Shown here piece by piece: positions 18,689 through 28,296 of a stretch of 64,000 nucleotides of DNA. The notes beneath the pieces are model-generated. The model was not told the origin of the DNA. It did no database searches and saw only the letters and a list, made by a program, of their open reading frames with translations. Made by a program: the position numbers and the translations under genes. Origin of the DNA: Gaoshiqia sp050178015. GTDB lineage: Bacteria > Bacteroidota > Bacteroidia > Bacteroidales > Prolixibacteraceae. The stretch's first letter is position 1. Each line of letters opens with the position of its first letter. The DNA is taken from assembly GCA_050178015.1 (NCBI GenBank), contig JBFXGM010000014.1, positions 48,709 to 112,708 of the forward strand, written 5' to 3'.

Positions 18689-20467
18689 ATGAATGAACGT
18701 ATTGTCAGCCGTTTGGAAGGTATTCGCCGGGAAATGGAAAAGTCGGGTGTCAGCGCCTGGTATGTTTCGGGGACCGACCCGCATCAAAGTGAATATTTGC
18801 CGCAATACTGGCAGGCGCGAAAATATTTGACAGGATTTACCGGTTCGGCAGGGCAGGTGGTTGTTACGGCTACACAAGCTGCGCTGTGGACCGATTCGAG
18901 GTATTTTTTGCAGGCCGAAGAGCAATTGGCTGGCACCGGAATCCAGCTCATGAAGTTGCGGATGGCAGGTACGCCAACACCGGCAGAATGGCTTGGAGCT
19001 GTATTGGAGTCAGGCGCTCTGGTGGGAACCGATGCCGGTTGCATGTCGGTGAACCAGTATAAAACGTTTCAAGCCGATCTTCAGAAATATCACCTGCAAC
19101 TGAGTGATACCGGTGATTTGTTGGCTTCGTGCTGGACCGAACGGCAGCCTTTGCCTTCGACTCCGGTTTTTGAGCATGAGCTGCCTTTTGCCGGGAGAAG
19201 CCGACAGGAGAAATTAAAGCAGATCCGGGGTGAAATGGCGGGATGCGGTGCTGATGCCTTGTTGATTACTGCATTGGATGATCTGGCCTGGGCGCTGAAC
19301 CTTCGGGGACAGGATGTCGATTTCAACCCGGTATTTGTGGGCTATGGGTTGATAACCCAGGAAGAGGCCTTTCTTTTTGTTGACCCCGTGAAGGTGCCGG
19401 AAATGTTGTGTGCGAAACTCGTATCAGATGGTGTGAAAATACTTCCGTATGCCGTTGTTTTTGAAGCGTTGAAAGCCTTTCGCGGTAAGTTGCTGGTTGA
19501 TCCCGACCGGATGAACCAAGCATTGTTGGGATGCCTGAGCCCGGATGTCGAGGTGCTATTCCAACTTTCGGTGCCTGCGCGGTTGAAAGCGATTAAATCG
19601 GAAGTCGAATTGAAGTACATCCGTGAAACCATGCGGAAAGATGGCGTGGCCATGGTTGAATTTCTGTTTTGGTTAGATCAGGCTATTGGGAAAGAAACGG
19701 TTACCGAATATGATATTGCCGAGAAGTTGTCTTGGTTCCGGTCGTTGCAGGAGGGCTACCGGGGCGACAGCTTTTTCCCGATTGTGGGCTATAACGAAAC
19801 CGGCGCCATCGTGCATCGTTTGGTGACCCGGGAAACTGCCAGTGAGCTGAAACCGGAAGGAATGCTTTTATTTGACTCGGGCGGCCAATATGTGACCGGT
19901 ACCACCGATATTACCAGGACGATCAGCCTGGCGGAGCCTACCAATCAGCAAAAGTTTGATTTTACAATGGTGCTAAAGGGAATGATCAACCTGACGCTGG
20001 CCAAATTTCCTGCCGGAACCAGAGGCTGCAACCTGGATGTGCTTGCCCGCCAGTTTATGTGGCAAAACGGCATGGATTACGGACATGGCACCAGTCACGG
20101 AATAGGCTATTTCCTGAATGTTCATGAAGGGCCGATGAGCATCCGCCAGGAATACAACGAACACGCCATTGAACCGGGCATGGTGCTATCGAACGAACCG
20201 GCTTTTTATCGGGAAGGGAAGTATGGATTGCGGACTGAAAATATGATGGTTTGCGTTCCGCGGGAAATTACGGATTATGGAACATTCTACGGTTTCGAAA
20301 CACTGACCTTGTGCCCGCTTGACTTGAAATTAATTGATGTTGATATGTTGACTGACACGGAAATAAATTGGATCAATACCTATCACCAATGGTGCTTCGA
20401 CGAATTGTCGCCCATGCTGGAGCCGGATAAGAGCGCATTTTTAAAACGGTTGACCAACCGTTTGTGA
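18689..20467 (+). CDS. Aminopeptidase P family (Xaa-Pro aminopeptidase), long form
   Basis: The 592-residue cytosolic metallopeptidase removes N-terminal residues before proline. It has two creatinase-like N-terminal domains (residues 1-300) and a pita-bread peptidase M24 domain. Metal ligands are visible: Asp in LLFDSGGQY, Asp in TGTTDITRT, His in HGTSHGIGYFLNVHEGP, Glu in VLSNEPAFY, and Glu in RTENMMV. The length of about 590 matches the long form shared with eukaryotic XPNPEP1. A strong terminator follows 5 bp after the stop. Confidence 0.95.
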   Translation: MNERIVSRLEGIRREMEKSGVSAWYVSGTDPHQSEYLPQYWQARKYLTGFTGSAGQVVVTATQAALWTDSRYFLQAEEQLAGTGIQLMKLRMAGTPTPAEWLGAVLESGALVGTDAGCMSVNQYKTFQADLQKYHLQLSDTGDLLASCWTERQPLPSTPVFEHELPFAGRSRQEKLKQIRGEMAGCGADALLITALDDLAWALNLRGQDVDFNPVFVGYGLITQEEAFLFVDPVKVPEMLCAKLVSDGVKILPYAVVFEALKAFRGKLLVDPDRMNQALLGCLSPDVEVLFQLSVPARLKAIKSEVELKYIRETMRKDGVAMVEFLFWLDQAIGKETVTEYDIAEKLSWFRSLQEGYRGDSFFPIVGYNETGAIVHRLVTRETASELKPEGMLLFDSGGQYVTGTTDITRTISLAEPTNQQKFDFTMVLKGMINLTLAKFPAGTRGCNLDVLARQFMWQNGMDYGHGTSHGIGYFLNVHEGPMSIRQEYNEHAIEPGMVLSNEPAFYREGKYGLRTENMMVCVPREITDYGTFYGFETLTLCPLDLKLIDVDMLTDTEINWINTYHQWCFDELSPMLEPDKSAFLKRLTNRL

Positions 20468-20472
20468 ACATG

Positions 20473-20502
20473 AAAAACGCCGGCGGTCAGCCGGCGTTTT
20501 TT
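20473..20502 (+). terminator. Rho-independent terminator after aminopeptidase P
   Basis: The stem ACGCCGGC/GCCGGCGT has a 5-base loop and is followed by a run of six T. The A-run on the other side would also let it serve the convergent rho transcript. Confidence 0.9.
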
Positions 20503-20544
20503 ATAGTTGTTAGATGTGATGAATCAATATCAATAATCACCCAA

Positions 20545-22293
20545 TCAGGCGTTCATGGAAATCAGGAACTCTTCGATGGATGCGGTTCTCATTAACCGGT
20601 CTTTGATGAAATCCATGGCTTCGTTCGAGTTCATGTCGGCCAAATAATTTCGCAGGATCCAAACTTTGTCCATCATGGCCTTGGAGAGCAGCAGATCTTC
20701 GCGGCGCGTGCTCGAAGATACAATATCGACAGCCGGGAAGATCCGTTTGTTCGACAGTTTGCGGTCGAGCTGAAGCTCCATGTTGCCGGTTCCTTTAAAT
20801 TCTTCGAAGATCACGTCATCCATTTTGGAGCCGGTTTCGGTGAGCGCTGTTGCCAGGATGGTCAGCGAGCCACCTTCTTCAATATTCCGAGCTGCCCCGA
20901 AGAAACGTTTGGGTTTGTGCAAGGCATTGGCATCCACCCCACCCGACAATACTTTCCCTGAAGCCGGGGCTACCGTGTTGTAAGCCCGGGCCAAGCGGGT
21001 AATGGAGTCAAGCAGGATAACCACATCGTGGCCGCATTCAACCATTCGTTTGGCTTTTTCGAGCACCATGCCGGCAACACGTACGTGGCGTTCGGCTGGT
21101 TCATCGAAGGTGGACGAAATTACTTCGGCGTTCACGCTGCGGGCCATATCGGTTACCTCTTCCGGGCGTTCATCAATCAATAAAACGATCATGAAAACTT
21201 CCGGGTGATTGGCGGCAATAGCATTTGCAATTTCCTTTAGCAACATGGTTTTACCCGTTTTGGGCTGGGCAACGATCAGTCCACGCTGGCCTTTCCCAAT
21301 GGGGGCAAACAGGTCAACAACCCGGGTTGAAATGTTATCATGCCCCTTGCCGGTCAGGTTGAACTTTTCGTTGGGAAAAAGCGGAGTCAGGTGATCGAAC
21401 GATACGCGGTCGCGAATATAATCGGGTGTACGTCCGTTGATTTCCAGTACCTTAATGAGTGGAAAATATTTTTCGCCTTCTTTGGGAGGACGGATGGTTC
21501 CGCTAACGGTATCACCGGTTTTCAGTCCAAACAGCTTAATTTGCGACTGCGAAACATAAACATCATCCGGAGAGTTCAAATAATTATAGTCAGAAGAGCG
21601 CAGGAAACCATAACCGTCGGGCATGATTTCCAGTACACCGGTGCTGGTGATGATGCCTTCAAATTCGTAAGGTTTTTCGGCATAGTTACCGCCGTTACCG
21701 GTTTTTTGTTTGGCCTGGCCTTGACCTGGTTGGTTGTCCCATTTCTGGTGCTTCACCTTGCGCTGGTCTTGCTGTTGCTTCGGGTCTTTCTGAAATTCAC
21801 GTGTGTGCTCTCTTTTCGGTTCCGCTTGAATTTCTTTTTCAGCTACGGTTTGGGCTTGAACTTTTGGCGCTTCCGGCTTTATTTCTTTTTCAGTCGGTTT
21901 TTCCTGAACCTCAGCAGGATATTCTTGTTTGGCTTTTTCTTCCTGATCTTTTTCTTTTTGTTTTCTGCCAAAGTCGAAGGCACTTGCAGCCTTGATGACT
22001 ACAGCTGTGCGACGGCGCTTTTTAGGTTGATCTTCTTCGGTTGAAGGTTCTTCCGGTGTTTGTTTTTCTTTATTTTCCGTTGGGGTCGGGTTGGTAAAAG
22101 CGGGTCTGTTTTTCGGCGATTTATCTTTTTGAGGTTCCGATTTCCGCTCGGAGGCAAGAATTGCCTGGGTGTCTAAGATTTTGTAAATCAGATCTTGTTT
22201 CTTGTAGGATTCAACTTTTCTGATTTTAAGCTCTTTAGCTATTTCCCGCAGGTCGGGAAGCAACTTTCTGCTTAACTCAATAATATCATACAT
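20545..22293 (-). CDS. rho: Transcription termination factor Rho
   Basis: Rho is the hexameric RNA helicase that ends transcription. The 582-residue protein has the N-terminal Rho-N helices (residues 1-45), then an insertion of about 160 residues rich in Lys, Glu, Pro and Gln. The RNA-binding cold-shock domain follows (LEIMPDGYGFLRSSDYNYL), then the ATPase core with GKGQRGLIVAQPKTGKTMLLK, VLLIDERPEEVTD and LLDSITRLARAYN. The large charged insertion is usual in Bacteroidetes and makes the protein longer than E. coli Rho (419). Confidence 0.97.
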   Translation of the reverse strand: MYDIIELSRKLLPDLREIAKELKIRKVESYKKQDLIYKILDTQAILASERKSEPQKDKSPKNRPAFTNPTPTENKEKQTPEEPSTEEDQPKKRRRTAVVIKAASAFDFGRKQKEKDQEEKAKQEYPAEVQEKPTEKEIKPEAPKVQAQTVAEKEIQAEPKREHTREFQKDPKQQQDQRKVKHQKWDNQPGQGQAKQKTGNGGNYAEKPYEFEGIITSTGVLEIMPDGYGFLRSSDYNYLNSPDDVYVSQSQIKLFGLKTGDTVSGTIRPPKEGEKYFPLIKVLEINGRTPDYIRDRVSFDHLTPLFPNEKFNLTGKGHDNISTRVVDLFAPIGKGQRGLIVAQPKTGKTMLLKEIANAIAANHPEVFMIVLLIDERPEEVTDMARSVNAEVISSTFDEPAERHVRVAGMVLEKAKRMVECGHDVVILLDSITRLARAYNTVAPASGKVLSGGVDANALHKPKRFFGAARNIEEGGSLTILATALTETGSKMDDVIFEEFKGTGNMELQLDRKLSNKRIFPAVDIVSSSTRREDLLLSKAMMDKVWILRNYLADMNSNEAMDFIKDRLMRTASIEEFLISMNA

Positions 22294-22672
22294 ATTTTGA
22301 AAATTAATTTACGTCCAAATAAATTTGCTGGAGAAGTAATTCGATAAAGGATTATGAAAATGGATTACGAAATATTTTGCAAGTATAAGTAATAAGTACA
22401 TATAACCCAAAAAAAACAGATTTTTTTAAGGATTTCGTCAGGTCGTCTCAAACATACTTTCAAATTGAACAAAAAAAGGTCAAAATGGTTCGTTCATGTG
22501 CTGGGGAGCATGTTTCGAGATGAATTTGTATGCATTCATCAAAAAAACGAAAAGAAAGTATCAAATGAAATCTTTAATGATTATTTTCAGACCGGAGAAA
22601 ACGTAGGATGTTTTGCTTGGTTTTATAACTATTCGTATAAACATCGTAGTAGGAATAAAAGCTTTTTACCGA
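22294..22672 (+). other. Intergenic region between rho and rpoD
   Basis: These 379 bp are very AT-rich and carry the divergent promoters of rho and rpoD. A short frame (22465-22707) is open here, but it has poor composition and overlaps rpoD in another frame, so I do not call it. I see no clear TAnnTTTG box. Confidence 0.6.
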
Positions 22673-23539
22673 ATGAGGCAGCTAAAAATTACAAAACAGG
22701 TTACTAATCGGGAGACCTTGTCGTTAGATAAGTACCTCCATGAGATTGGTAAGGTAGGCCTGCTCACCGCAGAGAAAGAGGTTGAATTGGCCAAACGAAT
22801 CAAGAAGGGAGACAGGGAAGCGCTGGAGGAACTGATCAAAGCCAATTTGCGTTTTGTGGTGTCGGTATCAAAGCAGTATCAAAACCAAGGGCTTAGCCTG
22901 CCTGATTTGATTAACGAGGGTAACCTGGGGCTGATTAAAGCAGCCCAACGTTTCGACGAAACCCGCGGGTTTAAGTTTATTTCCTATGCCGTTTGGTGGA
23001 TTCGCCAATCGATTTTGCAGGCGCTTGCCGAACAGGCGCGCATTGTGCGGCTTCCGCTCAATAAAATAGGGTCTATTAATAAAATCAACCGCACCTTTTC
23101 GAAACTGGAACAGGAGTTTCAGCGTGAACCGACCCCTGAAGAAGTGGCCAACATCCTGGAAACCACATCGGATATGGTTGAAGATGCCATGAAAGTTTCT
23201 ACACATCATATTTCCATGGATGCCCCGCTGCGCGACGAGGACGATAACAGTTTGTATGATATCATGCTGAACAATGAGTCGCCAAGCCCTGATAATGGAT
23301 TGATTACGAATTCGCTGCGAAAAGAAATTGAACGTACTCTGTCCACCCTGGGCGAGCGGGAATCCGAAATCCTCAAATATTATTTTGGGTTGAGTGGCTA
23401 CAGGCAACATACGCTGGAAGAAATTGGCGACGTTTTTGGACTTACCCGTGAGCGTGTCCGCCAAATCAAAGAAAAATCAATCAAAAAATTGAAAAACAAT
23501 TACCGCAATCGTTTGCTGAAAGCTTATTTGGGACACTAA
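22673..23539 (+). CDS. rpoD: Housekeeping RNA polymerase sigma factor
   Basis: The 288-residue sigma-70 protein has region 1.2 (DKYLHEIGKVGLLTAEKEVELAKRI), region 2 with the core-binding and -10 recognition helix (FDETRGFKFISYAVWWIRQSI), region 3, and region 4 with the -35 helix-turn-helix (LEEIGDVFGLTRERVRQIKEKS). It lacks the long region 1.1 found in E. coli, as is normal for Bacteroidetes. The start at 22673 (MRQLKITKQV) is the family start; 20 codons of extra open frame upstream are not used. Confidence 0.97.
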   Translation: MRQLKITKQVTNRETLSLDKYLHEIGKVGLLTAEKEVELAKRIKKGDREALEELIKANLRFVVSVSKQYQNQGLSLPDLINEGNLGLIKAAQRFDETRGFKFISYAVWWIRQSILQALAEQARIVRLPLNKIGSINKINRTFSKLEQEFQREPTPEEVANILETTSDMVEDAMKVSTHHISMDAPLRDEDDNSLYDIMLNNESPSPDNGLITNSLRKEIERTLSTLGERESEILKYYFGLSGYRQHTLEEIGDVFGLTRERVRQIKEKSIKKLKNNYRNRLLKAYLGH

Positions 23540-23607
23540 GCGTTTTTATTTCGTTCAATTTTTATGCTATGGGCCGAAAACGTTATTTTTGGCCAAAATG
23601 ATTTTCT

Positions 23608-24261
23608 ATGAAACAAAAATTGGTTGCTCCTTCCATCCTCTCTGCCGACTTTACCCGATTGGGCGATGATATTGCCATGCTGAACCGAAGCCAGGCCGAC
23701 TTTATCCACTGCGATGTGATGGATGGCGTATTTGTTCCGAATATTTCATTTGGCTTGCCGGTTATCAGTCAAGTTGCCGCTATTGCTGCCAAACCGCTCG
23801 ATGTGCACCTCATGATTGTCAACCCGGATCAGTACATCGAGGCTTTTCAGGCAGCCGGGGCTGCTGTACTTACCGTCCATTACGAAGCATGTACGCACTT
23901 GCACCGTACCATTGAGCGCATTAAAGCTGCAGGTATGAAAGCGAGTGTCTGCCTGAACCCGCACACGCCGGTCCATTTACTCGAAGATATTATCGAAGAT
24001 CTCGACATGGTGCTTATCATGTCAGTGAATCCTGGTTTTGGCGGGCAGACATTTATTGAGAATGCTTACCAAAAAGTAAAAAAGCTGAAGGAATTGATTT
24101 TGTTGAAAAATGCGGATTGCCTGATAGAAGTGGATGGTGGGGTAAACTTCGAGACGGGCAAAAAACTCTACGAAGCAGGCGCGGATGTATTGGTGTCCGG
24201 TAGCTTCATTTTTCAATCCGAAGATCCGGTGGCAACCATTAATTATTTCAAAGCGTTATAA
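23608..24261 (+). CDS. rpe: Ribulose-phosphate 3-epimerase
   Basis: The enzyme interconverts ribulose-5-phosphate and xylulose-5-phosphate in the pentose phosphate pathway. The 217-residue TIM barrel has APSILSADFTRLGDD, HCDVMDGVFVPNISFG, LDVHLMIVNP, VLIMSVNPGFGGQTF and the closing EVDGGVN and SGSFIF. Metal-binding His and Asp are in these motifs. It overlaps the convergent cysteine-rich protein gene by 6 bp. Confidence 0.97.
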   Translation: MKQKLVAPSILSADFTRLGDDIAMLNRSQADFIHCDVMDGVFVPNISFGLPVISQVAAIAAKPLDVHLMIVNPDQYIEAFQAAGAAVLTVHYEACTHLHRTIERIKAAGMKASVCLNPHTPVHLLEDIIEDLDMVLIMSVNPGFGGQTFIENAYQKVKKLKELILLKNADCLIEVDGGVNFETGKKLYEAGADVLVSGSFIFQSEDPVATINYFKAL

Positions 24262-24465
24262 AATTAACCTTGCTTTTTGAGGTGTGGAACAGCTTTTGGC
24301 TGCCGGCAGGTCGCGCAGGGCACAAGCTGCACTGCATCCACCACATTTTCCGTTAGGGCCTGCTGATTTCTGCTGGCTTAAACGAACAACCAACTTATAC
24401 AGTCTCAAAAAAACTGAGCCGACTGCGGCAAGAATGATGAGGTATGTGATAATTTCCTGAATCAT
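24256..24465 (-). CDS. FeoB-associated Cys-rich membrane protein
   Basis: This 69-residue protein has one membrane helix (ITYLIILAAVGSVFLRLY), then a short Cys-rich tail with CGGCSAAC and a later Cys. It matches the small FeoB-associated Cys-rich proteins (FeoC-like in position) that often follow feoB. It lies 32 bp downstream of feoAB on the same strand. It may pass or bind Fe(II) on the cytoplasmic side; this is inferred from the family. Confidence 0.85.
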   Translation of the reverse strand: MIQEIITYLIILAAVGSVFLRLYKLVVRLSQQKSAGPNGKCGGCSAACALRDLPAAKSCSTPQKARLIL

Positions 24466-24497
24466 ATCTTTATAAAGGTTTCAACTGTCCGTTTGGT

Positions 24498-26960
24498 TTA
24501 AAGTCCACTGAAAAAAGTTGAGCTAATCAACAGGGTGAGATAAGCCAGCACCCAAGCCAGCAGGGTGGTATAAACCATCGTGAAAATCGCCCAGAATAAT
24601 TTGCCCGATTCGTTTCGGATGGTGGCAATAACACCGATGCACGGAAAATAAATCAGCACAAAGATCAAAAAAGCCAGCGCAATTGGGCCGGTGATCACTA
24701 ATTCACCTTTTTTCGGGCCAGTAGTGTATCTTTCCTGTCTTAACTTTTCAGTCAGGCTCAGGTCGTTGGTGTCGTCAACTTGGTACAGTACGCCCATGGT
24801 GCTCACGACGATCTCTTTTGCAGGTAACCCGGCCAGCAGGCTGATGCTCATTTTCCAGTCGAAACCAAGCGGTTGCATAACGGGTGCCACAAATTCACCA
24901 ATTTGTCCCAGGTACGAGTTTTTTAAGCGAATGCTTTCCTGTTCGGTGTGCAGGTGTGCCAGCAACTCTTCTTGTTCCTGGTTGGATGGTGTCCCTATTT
25001 GAACAATTTCTTCACTGATGTGGTCGGCTTCGGCACTGTGTCGCGGAAAATAGCCTAATGCCCAGATAATGATGACGCCGATGAGGATCACCCCGGCAAT
25101 TTTTTTCAAGTACTGATACGTTTTGTCCCACATGTGGATCACAATGTTGCGCAAAGTCGGAATGCGGTAGGGTGGCAATTCCAGCACGAAAGGAGTTTCT
25201 TTGTTGCGGAATAAGGTTTTGTTGAAGACCTGGGCCACGATAAACGCAATCAGTATTCCGGTAAAATACAGGCCCGCCAGTACCAATCCGGGATAAGTGG
25301 GGAAGAAGGCCGAAATGAAAAGTACATATACCGGCAATCGGGCGCTGCACGACATAAACGGGATGATCAGCATGGTAAGCAGCCGGTCGCCGGGATTGCG
25401 CAAGGTGCGTGTGGCCATAATGGCCGGTACGTTACAGCCAAAACCCATAATCATGGGGATGAATGATCGCCCGTGCAGACCGAAGAAGTGCATGATTTTA
25501 TCCATGATGAAGGCGGCACGCGCCATGTAGCCCGAGTCTTCCATCAGCGAGATGAAGAAAAACAAAATCAGGATGTTGGGTAGAAAAACCAGCACACTGC
25601 CAGCGCCGTCAATAATTCCGTTGGTGAGCAAGTCGCGGAGCATGCCTTCATTCATGACACTGGCAACCATGTTGCTGAGCCCGCCTACCATACTTTCGAT
25701 CCATCCCATCGGGTAGTTGCCCAGCCTGAACGTGGCAAAAAACGCAGTAAATATCAGCACAATAAAAATAGGCAACCCCCATAGCGGATGGGTCAATACC
25801 TGGTCGATCCGCTCTGATCTTGACTTTTGGTGGCTTATTTTCTGTTTGAAGGTTTCTTTCAATGCACCGGCAATAAAGCCATATTTGGCATCGGTGATGA
25901 TTGTTTCACTATCCTCGTTGTACAAGGCTTCTATCCGTTTGCACTCCTCGCGGGTAACTTCCTTAATTTCTTCGAAATTGGCATATTTCGAAAGGTTAAA
26001 CAGCGTTTCGTTGTCTTTTTCAAGCAGTTTGAGTGACAGAAAACGGGATGAAATTTTGTCGGTTATCGGCTTGTTGGCTTTTACCCGGGTACGGATCCGC
26101 CGAATCGCTTTTTCAATTTCTTCGCCATAGTTGATGTGGATATGGCGGACAATCGGGTCGCGGTCTTCATACACATCAATGGCTTTCTGCAGCAAATCAT
26201 CAATTCCTTTGCCCTTGGAACTGATGGTAGGAATGATGGGGATTCCGATAAGCTTTCCAAGTTTTTGGTAGTCAAAACGGCTTTTGTTTTTCAGCAGCTC
26301 ATCGTACATATTCAAGGCGCAAATCACCTTGATGTCCATATCGATTAACTGAGTTGTCAAAAATAAGTTCCGTTCCAGATTCGACGAATCAATCACATTG
26401 ATGACAATATCGGGCGTTTCTTTCCAAATAAATTTGCGGACGTAAATTTCTTCAGGCGAGTAGGCCGTAAGTGAATAGGTGCCAGGCAAATCAACCAGGT
26501 TAAACTGATATCCGAATTTTTTGAACCCGGCCTTTTTTGCGTTGATCGTTACACCGCTGTAATTACCCACGTGTTCTTTCGCTCCCGATAAGTAGTTGAA
26601 CAGAGTGGTTTTTCCGCAATTGGGGTTGCCCACCAGCGCAATGTTGATGATTTTTCCTTTTTCGCTGGCCGATCGTTTCAAAATTTCCTGATCAATAACA
26701 CCCTGATAGCTGGACGTTACCTGCGATTTTGCTTCGCTTAGGGAAATAACTTCAATCAAATTGGCTTCGGATCGACGCAGGGTGATATTGTAGTCCAGAA
26801 TTTTAAATTCGATGGGGCCGCGGAATGGAGCATTTTTGATCACTTTCACTTCTTTGCCCTTCACAAATCCCATTTCGGTAATCCTTTTCCGGAAGGACCC
26901 GTGCCCTAATACCTTGGTAATAATTACAGTGTCGTTATTTTTTACTTCAGAAAGCCTCAC
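24498..26960 (-). CDS. feoB: Fe(II) transporter FeoA-FeoB fusion
   Basis: The 820-residue protein fuses a FeoA SH3-like domain (residues 1-75, VLGHGSFRKRITEMGF) to FeoB. The G domain has G1 ALVGNPNCGKTTLFN, the G2-region NYSGVTINAKKAGF, G3 VDLPGTYSL and G4 ALNMYDE. The membrane part has two Gate motifs (FLPNILILFFFISLMEDSGYMARAAF and the later LAGLPAKEIVVSTMG). It imports ferrous iron across the inner membrane. FeoA-FeoB fusions are frequent in Bacteroidetes. A -7 box lies 48-55 bp upstream. Confidence 0.97.
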   Translation of the reverse strand: MRLSEVKNNDTVIITKVLGHGSFRKRITEMGFVKGKEVKVIKNAPFRGPIEFKILDYNITLRRSEANLIEVISLSEAKSQVTSSYQGVIDQEILKRSASEKGKIINIALVGNPNCGKTTLFNYLSGAKEHVGNYSGVTINAKKAGFKKFGYQFNLVDLPGTYSLTAYSPEEIYVRKFIWKETPDIVINVIDSSNLERNLFLTTQLIDMDIKVICALNMYDELLKNKSRFDYQKLGKLIGIPIIPTISSKGKGIDDLLQKAIDVYEDRDPIVRHIHINYGEEIEKAIRRIRTRVKANKPITDKISSRFLSLKLLEKDNETLFNLSKYANFEEIKEVTREECKRIEALYNEDSETIITDAKYGFIAGALKETFKQKISHQKSRSERIDQVLTHPLWGLPIFIVLIFTAFFATFRLGNYPMGWIESMVGGLSNMVASVMNEGMLRDLLTNGIIDGAGSVLVFLPNILILFFFISLMEDSGYMARAAFIMDKIMHFFGLHGRSFIPMIMGFGCNVPAIMATRTLRNPGDRLLTMLIIPFMSCSARLPVYVLFISAFFPTYPGLVLAGLYFTGILIAFIVAQVFNKTLFRNKETPFVLELPPYRIPTLRNIVIHMWDKTYQYLKKIAGVILIGVIIIWALGYFPRHSAEADHISEEIVQIGTPSNQEQEELLAHLHTEQESIRLKNSYLGQIGEFVAPVMQPLGFDWKMSISLLAGLPAKEIVVSTMGVLYQVDDTNDLSLTEKLRQERYTTGPKKGELVITGPIALAFLIFVLIYFPCIGVIATIRNESGKLFWAIFTMVYTTLLAWVLAYLTLLISSTFFSGL

Positions 26961-27007
26961 TCCAGATCTCTCCCTATGCTAATTTGAATTAAATAAAAAT
27001 AGAGATG

Positions 27008-27015
27008 CAAAGATA
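27008..27015 (-). promoter_or_regulatory. -7 box (TATCTTTG, minus strand) for feoAB
   Basis: Read on the minus strand this is TATCTTTG, matching TAnnTTTG. It lies about 50 bp before the feoAB start. Nearby, AAGTT and AACTT arms flank an AT-rich centre (27017-27036) and could be an operator. A metal-regulator site would be expected here, but I cannot identify one. Confidence 0.55.
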
Positions 27016-27116
27016 TTTAAGTTTTTTATATAACTTAAAAAAAAAGAGAAAAGCCGGCTGTGCGTTGACCATTCGTTTATCTTTGTATGCTTATGAAACT
27101 ACAAGTATGATAGTTT

Positions 27117-27875
27117 ATGGACGATAACAACAACCTCAAAAAAATACAGGAAGCTATTGATTCACTGCCGGATAATTTCAGTATTCTGGAGGAACAGATT
27201 GATGTTGACCTTCAGATGGAGTATTTCGACTATGTAAAAGATAAGCGGAGTAATGAGGGAATTGAGGATTTTGATGAAGCAGAAAGGCAACTGAATGATC
27301 CGGCGTTGTCCGAAGCCGAAAAGAAGCAGCTACTGGTGCGTTTGGCCGGTCACGATCAGGTGGAGGCTTTTCGTATCATTGAGCGTTTCCATAAGGGACA
27401 GCAGGGTGTTTTGCGTAATTGGGCGGTATTGGCCTTACAGGAAAGCCGCATGATTTTGCAAAGTTCGTTATTGGGCGAGCAACAGGTGTTTATTTCCACC
27501 GGTTTGGGAGGAAAGGGACAAAACATCCGGTATTTTATTGCGCTGATGAAACGTGAAATTGACGAGCCGTTTACGGAAACCCAACAAAAAGTTATTGAAA
27601 ATGAATTTCAGTTTTTTTTGGCCAAAGCAGAGGGGGAACTCGAAGAAATTTCTTTTGTCGATGGCCTTGCCCTCGGGTTGTTCCTGTTTCCGTTGAAAAA
27701 GAACCTTCAGGATATTTTCCGTTCTTTCATTGATGAATGTAACCAGTACGGTAACTTCTTGCGGGAGGATGTCATCATTACAAATGTGAAAAAATTGACG
27801 GTTGAGGATATCAAAAACTTCTTAAATAATCAGGACGATTTAATTAACCATGACGATGAACCAGAACAAGATTAA
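27117..27875 (+). CDS. Conserved protein of unknown function
   Basis: The 252-residue acidic, mostly helical soluble protein starts MDDNNNLKKIQEAIDSLPDN and has HEAT-like stretches (RIIERFHKGQQGVLRNWAVLALQ). No signal peptide or known catalytic motif is visible. Its end overlaps the start of the next gene by 26 bp, so the two are translated from one message. I do not recognise a function. A TATCTTTG box at 27078-27085 is a possible promoter. Confidence 0.75.
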   Translation: MDDNNNLKKIQEAIDSLPDNFSILEEQIDVDLQMEYFDYVKDKRSNEGIEDFDEAERQLNDPALSEAEKKQLLVRLAGHDQVEAFRIIERFHKGQQGVLRNWAVLALQESRMILQSSLLGEQQVFISTGLGGKGQNIRYFIALMKREIDEPFTETQQKVIENEFQFFLAKAEGELEEISFVDGLALGLFLFPLKKNLQDIFRSFIDECNQYGNFLREDVIITNVKKLTVEDIKNFLNNQDDLINHDDEPEQD

Positions 27876-28155
27876 CATGGCCCTGCAGGTACTTCCGCAG
27901 GCCGAAGGAAAGGATAGTTACGAATTGGTTGACGCAGCCATTGCCGAAATTGATGCTTCGGGACTAAAATATAAAGTATGCCCTTTTGAAACGGTTATTG
28001 AGGGAACTTTTGACGAATTGATGGCTTTGGTGAAACGCGTACATGTAATTTTGGGAAAAAGTGGCACGCAAAAATTAATGACCTACATTAAAATACAAAC
28101 TGTGTTTCAGTCAGATGTGACCATTGAAGATAAAATGTACAAATATGAGGAGTAA
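27850..28155 (+). CDS. Thiamine-binding / MTH1187-like (UPF0045) protein
   Basis: The 101-residue protein has the ferredoxin-like fold signature of the MTH1187/YkoF family: NMALQVLPQAEG, VDAAIAEIDASGLKYKVCPFETVIEG, then ELMALVKRVHVILG. Some members bind thiamine or its pyrimidine part. The start may be this ATG or the in-frame ATG eight residues later (MALQVLPQ). It overlaps the upstream gene. Confidence 0.85.
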   Translation: MTMNQNKINMALQVLPQAEGKDSYELVDAAIAEIDASGLKYKVCPFETVIEGTFDELMALVKRVHVILGKSGTQKLMTYIKIQTVFQSDVTIEDKMYKYEE

Positions 28156-28195
28156 AAAAGTGCAAAAATATTTGGTTGATGAAAAATAAAAGCCT

Positions 28196-28203
28196 TATAT
28201 TTG
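28196..28203 (+). promoter_or_regulatory. -7 box (TATATTTG) of the tRNA-Arg gene
   Basis: TATATTTG lies 17 bp before the tRNA 5' end, and TTTG at 28171 gives the usual -33 spacing. This is a strong match to the Bacteroidetes consensus. Confidence 0.75.
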
Positions 28204-28219
28204 CAGCGCTTTCAGCAAC

Positions 28220-28296
28220 GGACCCGTAGCTTAATTGGATAGAGCATCTGACTACGGATCAGAAGGTTACAAGTTCGAGTCTTGTCGGGTTCACCA
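28220..28296 (+). tRNA. tRNA-Arg (anticodon ACG)
   Basis: The 77-base gene folds as a full cloverleaf. The acceptor is GGACCCG with CGGGTTC, T8-A9, the D arm GCTT...GAGC, the anticodon stem TCTGA/TCAGA with loop CTACGGA, and the T arm ACAAG/CTTGT around TTCGAGT. CCA is encoded. The anticodon ACG reads CGN codons after A34 is changed to inosine. Its 3' end from 28281 is part of the left attachment site of the integrated element, and the gene remains intact. Confidence 0.97.

Noticed and set aside
22465..22707. 80-codon frame upstream of rpoD
   Set aside because: It overlaps the accepted rpoD start in another frame, has poor codon choice, and lies in an AT-rich promoter region.
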